DNA of 64,000 bases, from positions 104,750,609 to 104,814,608 of the forward strand of contig JARDYH010000003.1 of NCBI GenBank assembly GCA_029215795.1. Reading direction: 5' to 3'. Source of the stretch: Anniella stebbinsi. Lineage: Eukaryota; Chordata; Lepidosauria; Squamata; Anniellidae. Below are positions 12,079 through 22,859 of the stretch, piece after piece. How positions within the stretch are numbered: the stretch's first letter is position 1; the number at the start of each line of letters is the position of its first letter. Position numbers and translations under genes: made by a program. The notes under the pieces are model-generated. The model was not told the DNA's origin. It made no database searches and saw only the letters and a program-made list of their open reading frames with translations.

Positions 12079-14040
12079 TCTGTGAGCGAGAAAGGAGATA
12101 GGGTTTAAGTATCTGGCCTCTATTACCCTTCCTTGGCTCGTCAATCCCCCCTCCCCATTCAAAGAACCACAGCCCCAAGCATATAGCAAATCAAGCTGCA
12201 GAGCTAAGACTAAAATTAATATTACTATGGAATAATTACATTGGTTATTACATGGTTGTAAGGATTATTGAGGAGATACGTGTGAAGTTCCTTGTACATG
12301 CTAAAGTAAATACCTAGGTGATATGCATTTATTTATTCATTGTTAATCACCTCCTAATGTCTGCAGATCAAGAACTGGCGTGGTCAGTTTTTCCTAGTCA
12401 AGAGAAATTCTAAAACAACTGTACAGGCTGGTTTCTTTTTTTTCTTTTTTCTTTGGAAGAGTGAGAATATTGGATATATTGTGATTTTTTTTAAAATGCT
12501 ATTTGTTTATAAATACATAGCTTGAGCACAGGGTTGGTTCCAAAGCCTGCCAAAGCAGCACCCTTTTTAGCCCTGCAAGACTCCTTTTTGCCAGTCATTT
12601 TTAAAAATGTAAAGCATTTTCTCTGGATGGAACAAGTATAAGGAGGAATTGATGGAATTGAGGCTACTGTTGAAAAGGCCTGTGACAAAACCTACATATT
12701 ACAGCTTTGTTTAATTGTTAGATTGCTGTTGACAACTGAAGATTCAATGACAACCATTTTTGGGATGAGATACAGTATGCCTGTGTTTGCTTTCCATATT
12801 TTTGCAGGGAAACAAGACCAGAAAAACCTTGGCAGAGACTGATGTTGCAAAAAGTAATGTGATTCATCGGGGACAAAGGGAACAAGACAGTGTGCAACTC
12901 TGCCAGCGTAGTGGCATGAAGATGGTAAATGCACCCTAAGTGCAGAAATGCACCTTGCATTTGAATGTCTTATATATACGGTATTCACAGACATTAACGT
13001 TTTCTAACGCTGTAATATTGTCTTACATAAGAACCTTCATATTACACATTTTGAGTGAGCAAAACCTTGTCTTAAAAAGCATTTCATTCATTCCAATTGA
13101 TAAAATATTCCCCCCCACACACACACTATTTCCTCAAATTTCCAATTTTTCCATTGGAAATTCTTTCTCATTTGTTCTCTCGTTTTCACATTTCCAACCC
13201 CTTTCATTTCAGATATTAACAACTGACAGTGTAATGCTGCAATCCTAAACAATTCACGTGAGAGTAAGTCCCACCAAATTCAATAATCATGCACACCATT
13301 AGAGGCAATAATCAGTTTGCAAGTTAAAATGAAGTATGTCATGACCCTTTTATTGTTTGAAAAATAAGAACATATAGCATTTATGGATTTGACATACATG
13401 ATCCCTGTGGCCCTTACAACAACTCTGCAAGGTAAGCCGGAATTCTTGCACTTGGGGGAGTGCTCAGGCCTGGGAATAATGGTCTTGGCCAAAGGGCCCC
13501 CCCTCCCTGATGACTGTGTGGCTGAATCAAACACTGCCCAGCCCCCGTCTTAAATCCATTCCACTTACAAGGTAGTGGCAGCAATTCCCAACAGGGAGGT
13601 AGAACTGCAGCCAATTCTGGCTCTCTGCTTAGAGTTACCTGTACTTCTGAGAAATATATGTTTTCTCTCATTTGGATAATTCGTAGTTATGCTCTAAAGC
13701 ATTCTCTTGAAAAACAAAAGGAGCAAAGGATCCCACAGTGGTGGGTCAAAATTCCTACGGAAGAAGGCAAATGTGTGGATGAGTTGCCGATTCGTGTATG
13801 CTGAATTCTGCGAGGCCCCCTCGCGTTCCTGGCAAGCTGGCCGGCTGCCTGCCTCTGCCCAGAACTTGTGCACAGTCAATCTCATAATGCAAAGCCGGGG
13901 AATGAACCATCGCGCACAGACACCAAACACAACCCATTTCTCTCTCCCCGCCTGCCCGTCCGCCTCTGCCAGCGTTGCGCCCGGGCTGCGCGTCCACCTG
14001 AAGGAAAGCTGTTGCTGCTGCTGCACTCAGCCTCCTTTGT

Positions 14041-14060
14041 GCTGCTGCTGCTGCTGCTGC
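14041..14060 (+). repeat. (GCT)n / (CAG)n microsatellite
   Basis: Six to seven uninterrupted GCT units, with a shorter interrupted run at 14008-14023. CAG on the complementary strand. Confidence 0.9.
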
Positions 14061-14241
14061 GCTGGCTGTGTCTGGCCATGGAAGTAGTTCCGACCATTCC
14101 CAGGTCCAGGGTGTGATGCTGCCGAGAGCCGGATCACTTTATTAAAGAGGGACGGAGGGAGGGAGGGAAAGGAGTCCCTCAGGAATGCGACAAGGGCCTG
14201 TGTTGTTTTCTCTTCCCCTGGGGAAGGTGTGCATGGAGGGG

Positions 14242-14273
<32 letters not shown>
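14242..14273 (+). repeat. (GGC)n microsatellite, about 10 units
   Basis: Uninterrupted GGC run in the LRP6 promoter or 5' UTR. A second run of six units follows at 14477-14494. Confidence 0.95.
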
Positions 14274-14560
14274 ATCACAGCCTTTCCCCACCGTGTTTTA
14301 GAGTTCCTCCTGCTTTGGGCAGGAGAGGGAAAGCGGCCGCTGAAAGAACAAAAGTCCCCCCTCCTCTTCCTTTTTCTTTTTGCATGTGCATATGCATGTG
14401 TGGATACATTGGCAATAGGAGGAGACGGTAGAAGGGGAGGGGGGTTATTATTATTTTTGCATTCGGGAATCCGGGAGGCGGCGGCGGCGGCGGCAGCGGC
14501 AGGAGAAGAAGGGGGGCGGAATGTGTCCCTGCGCCTCTCCTCTCTCTCAGCCTCCCAAAG

Positions 14561-14581
14561 AGGAGGAGGAGGAGGAGGAGG
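14561..14581 (+). repeat. (AGG)n run
   Basis: Seven AGG units in the purine-rich 5' region of LRP6. Confidence 0.85.
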
Positions 14582-14658
14582 AAGGAAGGAGTTGGAGAGG
14601 AATTGCCTGAACAGCCTTTTAGGTTGAGGAGGAGGAAGAGGCGGCGGCTGGGGCAGAA

Positions 14659-14730
14659 ATGGAGGACCGCATTTACCTCCCCCCTTCTTTTCGCCTGGGC
14701 AAGGAGCTGGAGGCGAAGAAGTCTTTATAA
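14659..14730 (+). CDS. Possible upstream ORF (23 codons)
   Basis: ATG at 14659 has a strong context (G at -3, G at +4) and opens 23 codons to TAA 14728-14730. It would be translated only if transcription starts upstream of the TATA-like box, which overlaps its end. The composition is ordinary (MEDRIYLPPSF...), but no family is recognised. Confidence 0.25.
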   Translation: MEDRIYLPPSFRLGKELEAKKSL

Positions 14731-14733
14731 AAG
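14726..14733 (+). promoter_or_regulatory. LRP6: TATA-like box TATAAAAG
   Basis: A consensus-quality TATAAAAG lies 255 nt upstream of the LRP6 start codon inside GC-rich DNA. A start about 30 nt downstream would give a 5' UTR of roughly 220 nt, a reasonable length for this gene. Use of the box is inferred, not shown. Confidence 0.4.
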
Positions 14734-14852
14734 CAGCAGCAGCAGCAACAACAAAGAGGAAAGAAACATTTTGCGGCAGCTTCTTCCTGGTCGCCTCTTA
14801 ACATTTGTTATTTTGTTACTGCTTCTTTCTCTCCCCCCTTCCTCCTGAAAGT

Positions 14853-14963
14853 ATGAGAGGGCGGCAGAGGTGGTGGTGGTGCTGCTCCTCCTCTTCTCCT
14901 CAGCCTCCTTCTTCCCCAACGCTACGACCCCCTTCTCCTCCTCCTCCTCGCCGCCGCCGGTGA
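14853..14963 (+). CDS. Upstream ORF in LRP6 5' UTR (36 codons)
   Basis: ATG at 14853 with A at -3 opens 36 codons and stops at TGA 14961-14963, 17 nt before the LRP6 ATG. The peptide is rich in Trp, Ser, Pro and Arg, ending in four Arg encoded by CGC/CGG. It lies downstream of the TATA-like box, so it would be in the mRNA even with the shortest 5' UTR considered. Its closeness to the main start could reduce or tune LRP6 translation. There is no evidence that the peptide itself matters. Confidence 0.4.
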   Translation: MRGRQRWWWCCSSSSPQPPSSPTLRPPSPPPPRRRR

Positions 14964-14980
14964 GAGCCAGAGAAGAGAAG

Positions 14981-15035
14981 ATGGGCGCCGTCCTGAGGAG
15001 CCTCCTGGTCTGCGGTTTGTGTTCCCTGGCGAGAG
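14981..15035 (+). CDS. LRP6: LRP6 exon 1 (coding part): signal peptide
   Basis: The ATG at 14981 opens MGAVLRSLLVCGLCSLAR, followed by one base of a split Ala codon and the donor G|GTGAG. The peptide is a typical signal sequence: one Arg, then a hydrophobic Leu/Val/Cys core to about residue 17, with cleavage expected near residue 19-20. The start is chosen because MGAVLRSLL is the known LRP6 N-terminus, the context is strong (A at -3, G at +4), and the frame joins exon 2 exactly. The core differs from human LRP6 after residue 9, as is usual for signal peptides. The exon sits at the 3' edge of the GC-rich promoter region, with the upstream ORF at 14853-14963 ending 17 nt before the start codon. 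Confidence 0.95.
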
Positions 15036-15892
15036 GTGAGAAAGGGGCCCCAGCAAGGAGGCCCGAAGTTGTTGGAAGAGCTTAAAGAAATGGGGCTCTT
15101 CCCCCCCCCCCCCCCGTGTTGTGTGTGTGCGTGCGTATCTTTGGAGTGAGGGGGAGAGAGATTAAGGCAGAGAGGCCTGGCTGGGCTGCTGGGGAGGGGA
15201 GAAGAGGGGCCCGCAGGAAGGGGGCAGACTCTTTTCCCCCCTTTTCCTTTTACAGGCTTTGCTTTCAGGAACTTCCACAATTCCCCCAGCATCGAGGCCC
15301 GCTGCCAGGATTTTGCAAAGTGGGAGAGAGCCTGCCAGTGCAGTATGTGTGTGTTGAAATATATAGCCTTGCTTAAGGTTCGATTTCATAGATAGATAGA
15401 TCATTGCTTTTATTTCTCCCCTCCCCCCAAAATATACTCACCGTTTTTATCTGTTTTTGTGATGCTTGAGGAATCTCAGCTTTGTAAAATTATTACCTAG
15501 AATGGACCTTAAAGAAATTTCTGTCCATTGTCTCCCTCCCCCCTAAACAGCGATGCTTGTTTACTATTAATATTGGTGAGGTCTCCAGGCTAAGCGTATT
15601 CAGGATAACAGCCTTAAAGGTTCTCAGTTTGGAATTGTTCATTTGACTTAGTTTCTGATCCTAAATCTATTTACTTGGAAGCAATCCACATTGAAACTTG
15701 TAAGAGTAAACATGGTGAAGTTGAGTCTGGAAGTTGTAATTAAGCAAATAACCACACTTTACATTGTTACTGGAGTGCGATCCACTACACATTTATTCAG
15801 AAACAAGTCCCACTGAGTTCAATAGGATTTAGTCCTCTGCAATTGTGTGTGAGAGACCTTTTAGACTGCAGTTTGGAAAAGTCGACTTACTG

Positions 15893-16106
15893 GACCTGTT
15901 CAGACAACACGCAAAGCCATGGTTAGGCCACTAACTCTTTTGCCGTAAATGATTACTGAGCATATTTAAACCATGGCTATGTAGCCACCATGGTTAGGAT
16001 TGGCTCACACAACACACTAAGTCATGGTTCACAAGACACATGAAACCATAATGTTTAGCTCAAAATGTTTAACCACCCTGGCTTAATGTGTTGTCTGAAC
16101 AGGGTC
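15893..16106 (+). mobile_element. 214-bp terminal-inverted-repeat element
   Basis: The left end GACCTGTTCAGACAACAC pairs with the right end GTGTTGTCTGAACAGGGTC (one base missing on the left). The interior repeats CCATGGTTA-type motifs in both orientations. This is the layout of a non-autonomous DNA transposon. No transposase is present, and no target duplication is clear. Confidence 0.7.
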
Positions 16107-18534
16107 ACTTTGATTCCACTCCTGAGTTCATTTATTTGGGGGCATAAGTTCTGATGAATGAAACAAATGAGATTGACAGTTTGATCCTAACTATGCTTAC
16201 TTTGAAGTAACAATAAATAACAGGGTAATATGCTTTGCAAAAGGGTAAGAAATAATCAATGTTTCAGCCAAGAACTGGATGCAAGCAATATTTTTTGTTT
16301 ACATGCATACAACACACACACACACTGGGCAAAGTATATATATATTTAAAATTTTCAGTCATATGCACCAACATAATTTCATTTTGGGCAAGAAGAAAAG
16401 GCTCCATCAACTTTAAGGAAAGTTTGTGTTTAGTTTCAGAGGCCTGATTGGAGGAAATGCAAGCCAAAAATAAAAATAGGGTGTAATAGTCTGTTTGTTC
16501 AATATTTTATTTAATTATTGTTCCCCCCCCCCCCCATTTCCTATATCTGTGGTTAGTGGAGTCTTCAGATACTGTACAGCTGATTTATTGTAGCTGTTTC
16601 AAATACTGTTTTGAAGAAGTACTTCACATCTATCTCACATCTATTTTTTACTGTTGTGGAAGGAGACTAATGCTTCTAGTATTTGTGTGCACAAAAGACT
16701 CCTGTCTTGATTTAAGAAAAAAACCCTCTGCCAACATTGGTTTGTTTTGATGAAAATGTAGGGGAGTTGAACTGGATTGGAAGGAGCCCTGGAAAGCCAG
16801 TTGATTGATAATCTCGGGACAAAAACATTCTTCTATTCTAAGCTGTAGGCATCTGTTTGCCATATTGCATCCTCCAAGGAAAGTCGTATACATATTTAAA
16901 TGCATGATGTAATACAGAATATTCCATTTGTGGAAGGAAAGTTGATTTAATTGGAACTCTGATTTTCAGAGGAACAAAAGTAACATTTGGTTTAACTTTT
17001 TTCCTGCTTAAAATTTAATCTAGTTCTGCTATGTTCCATAAGTAAATATCCTGGTCTAAGTTACATCTGAAGAAAGAGTACAAAAATCAGTAAGGCCATG
17101 GAACAAATTCTTCTTTTTCCTACTGTCATATTATACTTCTGTATTTCTGTGAATTGTCTCACACCATCTGATGCCTTGTAAGGAAAATGTTTCTAAAGAT
17201 GGTTGGCCAGTCTTAGATTTTTATTTCTCTTTTTTTCATATTAGTGCCAAAGATAAAATATTGCTTCCAAAACAGAATGATTGGGAACAATCCACCTGTA
17301 AGTTATGCTTTATGTGCCTCATTGGAATTAATGGGAGCTGCACAAGGGATCAGTTTTCCTTTGCTTCCTTTTATTGAAAGGAAAGGGTAGGGCTTCTTGT
17401 GCAAGCGTAGTTGAAATGAATGGCAACTGTGCAAAAACACGTTAGCTTTTCCCCCTGCAAACTGGTAAGTAGGAAAGCAATTATAACTCTCACTGAAGGC
17501 TGGAAGAAGGGGTAGGTGGAGATGCCCTAAAAATGGAGCAGCGTGCCTTCTTCCCTTGAGGTACCCAGTACACCTGTGGAAATCTCAACAGCCATAGGAA
17601 CACTGCTGGTGTTATTCCTACTAGCAAAGTGGGATGTGTTTGAGTTGGCCGTGGCTCCACTGGAACTAAAACCTTGTCACTCTCCTGACATGCTCTCAGA
17701 TCAGGCCCGCAGCCTAATTCAGGCTGCTGTAGTTATTTTCCCTCCCATGGTGTTCAATGGGAGGATTTTTTTAAAGGCAGAGATCTGGGGAAAAGGTGAA
17801 AAAAAGTTGCCCTCTCACTCTGACTGGAGTGAATCAGCAGGGTTCTTTGAAAGCCCAACCACCACCACCACACGCATACTTAAGATTGCTCTGTTGTTCT
17901 CCTATGGAAGTCTTATTGAAATGAGTGGGACTCCATTATAGCTCTTGTGTAGCTCCAATTCATTTCAATGGAGGTTAAGCAGGAGGATTTTCTGGTGGGT
18001 TCTGTCCCTTCTTTCTTCAGAGTTCACTTAGTCTTGCTGTTCAGTTTTTTATCTGGAGATACTCTTCCGTATATTACTGTCCCATTATTTCTATTGGATC
18101 TTGGTATAAGTTCAGATGAGGATAAGAAGTAGAAGCAGTTGAATTCTGATTGTAATGTGCCCTGTTTCATTTCTTCGCAATAAAAATAACTCATGTGATG
18201 TAGATTGGGTCTTTAGATTACAGAGGACTTAAGAATTCAACAAGTCTTTAGGTTACTAAATATCTGACTTTGGGTGGAATACAGTTAGCTCCTCCTGCCT
18301 GTCAATGAAAAGGAAAGAAGTACACATTCCCTCTCCTCTGCAGCCCCCTGTTGCCCTCAAAATTTCCACTGTAGGGTTTAGGGACCCTACAAAGCAGATT
18401 TTGAGAGGCCACAGGGGCTGCGGGAGGAGAAGAGGTGATATTTTGTGGGAGCAGAAGAGTCCACTGTGCTGGGTTACCTTTTAGTTAGCATATTGTAATA
18501 AACTATAATATGAGGATCATGTAAATAACAATAA

Positions 18535-18740
18535 TGTGTAGCGGATAGAGCATTGGAATTGGACTGGACAGACTGGATTTCAAATCCCACTTGGCCATGA
18601 AGTTCATTGGGTAACCTTGGACTGGTAACCTTGGACTGGTAACCTTAGACTAATCCCACATCACAGGATTAGGGGTTGGGATATAAAATTGGAGGGAGGT
18701 GCTGAGCTCCTTAGATGAAAGGCTAGATACAAAAGTATCC
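18535..18740 (+). mobile_element. tRNA-derived MIR-like SINE
   Basis: Starts TGTGTAGCGGATAGAGCATT (degenerate A box) and has TTTCAAATCCC (B box), GGCCATGAAGTTCA, then the core TTGGGTAACCTTGG and a tail GAGCTCCTTAGATGAAAGGC. This is the common squamate SINE with a tRNA head and core domain. TAACCTTGGACTGG is repeated in tandem within the core. Confidence 0.75.
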
Positions 18741-19321
18741 TTTTGCAATATACTGATAGGGGTACCAGTTTATACAGTCTTGGTGAAAATGTAACTACAG
18801 AATTGCTGTTTCAAAAGCAATGCTAGTAATTTAGCCATTACATATTTTAAATACAGACTACTGGGCATGTACTTGCCAACCAAGAACAAGTTTCTTAGAC
18901 AGTCAAACGTTTTAATTGAAGTCCATTTGAGCAATGTATTTTCCCAGACTCCAGACGTCAGAAAATAGGTTAGAATGCTCTTTGTGAGACCTACTCTTTT
19001 GATGGTTTACCTGGATGGAAGCTCCACAAGAGTTCAGTGGAACTTACTTACTCTCAAGGCTTCAGTATGCAGATTTTTGCATAAATTCAAGAGTTGTATT
19101 AGTTGTAGCAGCAAAAGCTGTCTGGTGGTATCTTGAAGACTAAACAGATTTATTGTTGTGACATAAGCTTTTGTGGACTAGAACCCATCTAATATGGGGC
19201 CTAGTTCACTAAAGCTTATGCTGTTAGTCTTCAGCTTGTTCATTTTTTCATTCTTTCCACAGTTACTTCAAGGGCCAAACTACATGTTACTTTGAAGATG
19301 TAGCTACTGAGCTGTGACTGA

Positions 19322-19322
<1 letters not shown>

Positions 19323-19355
<33 letters not shown>
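19323..19355 (+). repeat. (TTTC)n microsatellite
   Basis: Eight perfect TTTC units in intron 1. Confidence 0.95.
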
Positions 19356-19654
19356 AGACTAAAGTAAGTGCAGGGACCTGATCCATATCAGGACCATATC
19401 ATTGGGTTGTGGTGGTAGGGGGACTATAACCCTTTGCCCTCTGATAAAGTCTGGATCAAGAGTCCCATGCCTGCATTTTTTCATTGCCAATAAATGATCC
19501 ATAAAACAAAGTACCTAAAAATTACTCCTCCCCCCGCAATGTTAGGGTCCCAGTACGGGTCAGGTCCCCTGAATTTACTTTAGGGTAGAAGACAGGTGTA
19601 GCTGCTAACTACATATTCAAAGTAACACGTAGTTTGAGTCTCAGCCCCATGGAA

Positions 19655-20280
19655 CAATATAGGATTAGAATCATAGAGTTGGAAATAGTATTATAAAGTT
19701 GTAAAGGGTCTCACTTAGGTTATCAAGTTCAAACCCCTGCTCAGTGCAGGAATCCAGTTTAAAGCATCCTTGACAGTTGGCTGTCCAGTCTTTGCTTGAA
19801 TTCCTTCAGCAATTCTTTCAGCAACTGAGAGGCCACCACCTCCCTAGGCAGTAAGTTCCTTTTTCTGCTTGTCCTGCCTGTTGTTCTTAAAACATGGTGC
19901 CCAGAACTGGACATAGTGTTTGAGATGAGGTCTGACCAACACAGAGTAGAGTTGGTTGAAGCAAATTTCTTTTGCCTTTTTGGCAGCCACATCACGCTGC
20001 TGACTCATATTCAGCTTGGGATCAACTACAACTACAAGATCCTTTTCACACCTACTGTTGCCAATCCATTCATCCTCCATCTTAAACAAATGCATTTGAT
20101 TTCTTTTTCCTAAATGAAGAACGTTGCACTTGTCTCTGTTTAATTTCATTGTGTTATATCTGCCAAATTTTCTAAGCTATTAAGATCATTTGGGATTTTG
20201 TTTCTGTCTTCTAATGTATTAGCTATCCCACCCAAGTTGTTTTTCATGCATAACGTACTATTGCCAGGGACCTCCCATCT
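19655..20280 (-). mobile_element. CR1 LINE 3' part
   Basis: On the minus strand, an RT C-terminal segment with KLNRDKCNVLHLG, SRCEKDLVVVVDPKLNMSQQ and LVRPHLKHYVQFWAP is typical CR1 sequence, followed by the 3' UTR ending at AGAATCATAGAGTTGG (plus strand). Frameshifts show it is dead. 5' truncated. Confidence 0.85.
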
Positions 20281-20289
20281 TATACATGT

Positions 20290-21700
20290 CAAACAATCAA
20301 TCAATTATTTATTATGGTCACACACCAGCAAAATCAATATAAAACATAACAAAAGTTAGTTAAAAAGTGACATGGAAATAAGATACAGCTTTGTAGACTT
20401 CCTTCTCTCAGGAGGATTGTAATATTTTCCCCTTAATTTGCATTGATGTCATAAAAAACTTAAGAGACCCTTTCAGTAATACAGGAGGACACATCCCTTA
20501 AACAAATTAATACAAAAGTTATGGAGTTACTGCCAGAAAAGGCTGTTAATAATGGAAAGATTAGCTTCTTTCTGCATTCCTTATACATGTTACAATGCAA
20601 AAGGACATGTTCGACAGATTCTATTGTTCCAGTGCCACAGGGGCATATCCACTCATTAACCGGGATTTTACTAAACCGTCCTTCTAGTAGTGCTGATGGC
20701 AACACATTAAAGCGAGCAAGGGTAAATGCTCTTCTGTACTTTGGGATGGTTAACATATGTAGATATGAAGCTGCAGCGAGTCTGTAGTTATTAAAGTTAT
20801 TATAGAGTAATGGAGAACAAGATTTGTTAGCAGCAGTTCTTAAATGCTGTAGATCTAGGTCTATTAATCTTTGAACAACAAGAGATTGGGCCTTCTGAAG
20901 CCCATGGTTGCCCACAGCTTCCACAGAGAAGCCTAGCCTAAGTAACTTCTTCTCCATCTCTCTTATCCAATGAGTGACACAGGGATCTGAGAGCAGTAAG
21001 GATAACTACCAGGGACTGCCAGAACATGTAACTGTAGCCGCCATTTAAAGGCATCAATCCATGCCTTGCATTCAACTGATCGAATACCCACTTCCAGGTA
21101 AATAGCTGTGTTCCCCACACAGGAAGGAAGGCCCAGTAATTTCCTAAGAAATACAGACTGGACTCTTTCAATTTGGGCATTAAATCCCAATATCCAAATA
21201 GGAATACCATTGGTAAGTTGGGCTAGAGTCTTAGCTTTGTAAATTTGGATTGCAGAAGGGATGAATTGACCACTTTGCATAAAAAAAACCTTAGGATCAG
21301 CTGCTGACTAAAATTTGCTGAACCAATTGCCTGCCTTCTTTGTTCAGACCAAGCTCCAGTGCTCTGCATTTGTATGCCTAGATATTTTATATGGGCAACT
21401 TGCTTAATGATATTACCATTTAAAGTCCATTTGTATTTCTTCCGAGCTTTAGAGAACTCCAGGACTTTCGACTTACTATAATTGACAGACTATTCTCAGA
21501 GCAATAAGTCCCAAATGCAGAGACTAATCGGTTTAACCCAATTCTAGAGAGTGATAACAGTACGGCATCATCAGCATACAAAAGTAAAGGTATCTTGGTA
21601 TTGAACAATTTGGGAGCATGTGAATCAACACTATGAAGATAAGAAGCCAGATCATCTCTACCTAAAAAGCAGAAAGTATGTGTGTGTCACGTATGTCCAG
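20290..21700 (-). mobile_element. Non-LTR retrotransposon 3' part, clade unassigned
   Basis: Minus-strand frames give LLYADDAVLLSLSRIGLNRL (RT active site), a thumb-like region ending SGQFIPSAIQIYKAKTLAQL, and a C-terminal 165-codon open frame (20,957-20,460) with the CCHC-type motif CPCG-x9-EHVLLHC. The 3' end carries an ATTGATTG tail (CAATCAATCAATT on the plus strand). The C-terminal CCHC could fit an R4-like or Vingi-like LINE; it is neither CR1 nor L2 by sequence. Broken by frameshifts. Confidence 0.7.
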
Positions 21701-22044
21701 AAATGTTTACCCACTTCCAGACGAGTTAAAAACTTGACACGGTGACACAGTGATAGGTCTGGCTATACAATGTAACAGAAAAATCTAAACATATGAATTT
21801 TGGGGGGTTAAGTATTTTTAAAGAATTTAATAAAAATCAAGTCTTATTCTTTCAACTCTCAGCATGTCTTGGGTGGAACTCCCAGCATGCCTTGGGCAGG
21901 AGGCCAGACTTACTGGCCTTTGGCGGTCATTGTGAGTGCACAGGCGGGTGGCTGTGCATGTAAATGAATTATTACCAGGGAAGAGGTATTCTGTTGGCTC
22001 TAGATAGGGTTGCATTCCCCCTTAAGAAACAGGTTCGCAGTCTG

Positions 22045-22302
22045 AGGCTGCTTTGTGACCCAGCTCTGCTGTTTAAAGGCCCAAATGACATGGGACCTGA
22101 GTATCTGTAGGCTATCCATACAAGTCTGTCTGTCATTTAAGATCTTTACTGGCGTCCCCACCTTCTGAAGTTAGGTGGACAGCTACAGAAGAGAGGCCTT
22201 CTAAGTCGTTGGTACCCAGTTATGGAACTCCTTCTCTAAGCATGGTTTCCATGCCTCATCATTATCTTTTAAGGGCACCTTTTTTTGATGAAGATGAGCA
22301 TT

Positions 22303-22305
<3 letters not shown>
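22045..22305 (+). mobile_element. L2 LINE 3' fragment
   Basis: Decayed plus-strand sequence following the L2 C-terminal pattern (AATGACATGGGACCTGAGTA, then GAGGCCTTCTAAGTCG and TGGAACTCCTTCTCTAA for LWNSLP), ending in the AAT tail. Confidence 0.5.

Positions 22306-22338
<33 letters not shown>
22305..22338 (+). repeat. (AAT)n microsatellite
   Basis: Eleven AAT units directly after a decayed L2 3' end, so probably grown from its tail. Confidence 0.92.
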
Positions 22339-22859
22339 GCGTTTTGTGGGATTTGCACAAATGCACACTTGTGCAAGTGTGAATTTTTGGAAGTGTGCAT
22401 TTGTGCAAGTTCACAACATTGAACACGAATGCAAGTTTGGGAAACTGCAAAATTTCCTGAGTTTTGTGTTCCTGTTTGCGTTCAGGATTGTGAATGAGGT
22501 ATGTTCATATAATTTGTGAAAAGGAATGAAATTGTTTTATGTCCCTACACTGCTCACTTCCAGATTACATGACTGCAATGTGCTTTATGCAGTACTTAGT
22601 ACAAGTGAGAGCAGCAGTGATCAATTCTCGTGATCAATTCATGTTAGAAGGAACTCAGGAGGATGCAGAGAGACTTCAGATGCTGTTGCGTATGCACCCT
22701 GCATCCAAAGGAGTTTTTTAAAAAATTATTATTTATTTAAAACAACATTGCTGGAATGAAATTATTTCTCATTGTTCTTGGTAATTTAGATTTCAATAGC
22801 TTGTCTGTCACATTCCTTTTAAAAATATTTTTGTTTAGTATACAATAATGATGTTTCAG

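Larger units (their letters stand above)
1..13780. other. Intergenic region upstream of LRP6
   Basis: No coding exon can be supported. All open frames are short and lack splice or family support. Besides the repeats listed separately, 2,360-3,740, 4,160-5,350, 5,850-7,330, 7,990-9,570 and 12,080-13,700 appear as single-copy AT-rich DNA. One weak SINE-like tail lies around 13,390-13,440. Confidence 0.7.
13780..15100 (+). promoter_or_regulatory. LRP6: GC-rich LRP6 promoter and 5' UTR region
   Basis: This is the one long GC- and CpG-rich stretch next to a known first exon in a mostly AT-rich window, as expected for the CpG-island promoter of a broadly expressed gene. It carries GC boxes, purine-rich AGG runs, CTG runs (14008-14023 and 14041-14060) and GGC runs (14242-14273 and 14477-14494). 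The transcription start is not visible directly; it should fall between the TATA-like box at 14726 and the ATG at 14981 if that box is used, or farther upstream if the island uses dispersed starts. Confidence 0.75.

Noticed and set aside
11748..12101. 117-codon ORF (and the similar 106-codon ORF at 7,445-7,765) as a small gene family
   Set aside because: The shared reading frame comes from two copies of the same inverted-repeat element; the peptide is a translation of GCGCATT repeats and appears on both strands.
14229..14627. 132-codon ORF in the promoter
   Set aside because: Runs of Arg, Ala and Gly come from GGC repeats; base composition explains the open frame.
18535..18740. tRNA gene
   Set aside because: Only degenerate A and B boxes are present with no cloverleaf; the core and tail identify a SINE.
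19844..20149. 101-codon minus-strand ORF as a host gene
   Set aside because: It is the CR1 RT C-terminal segment.
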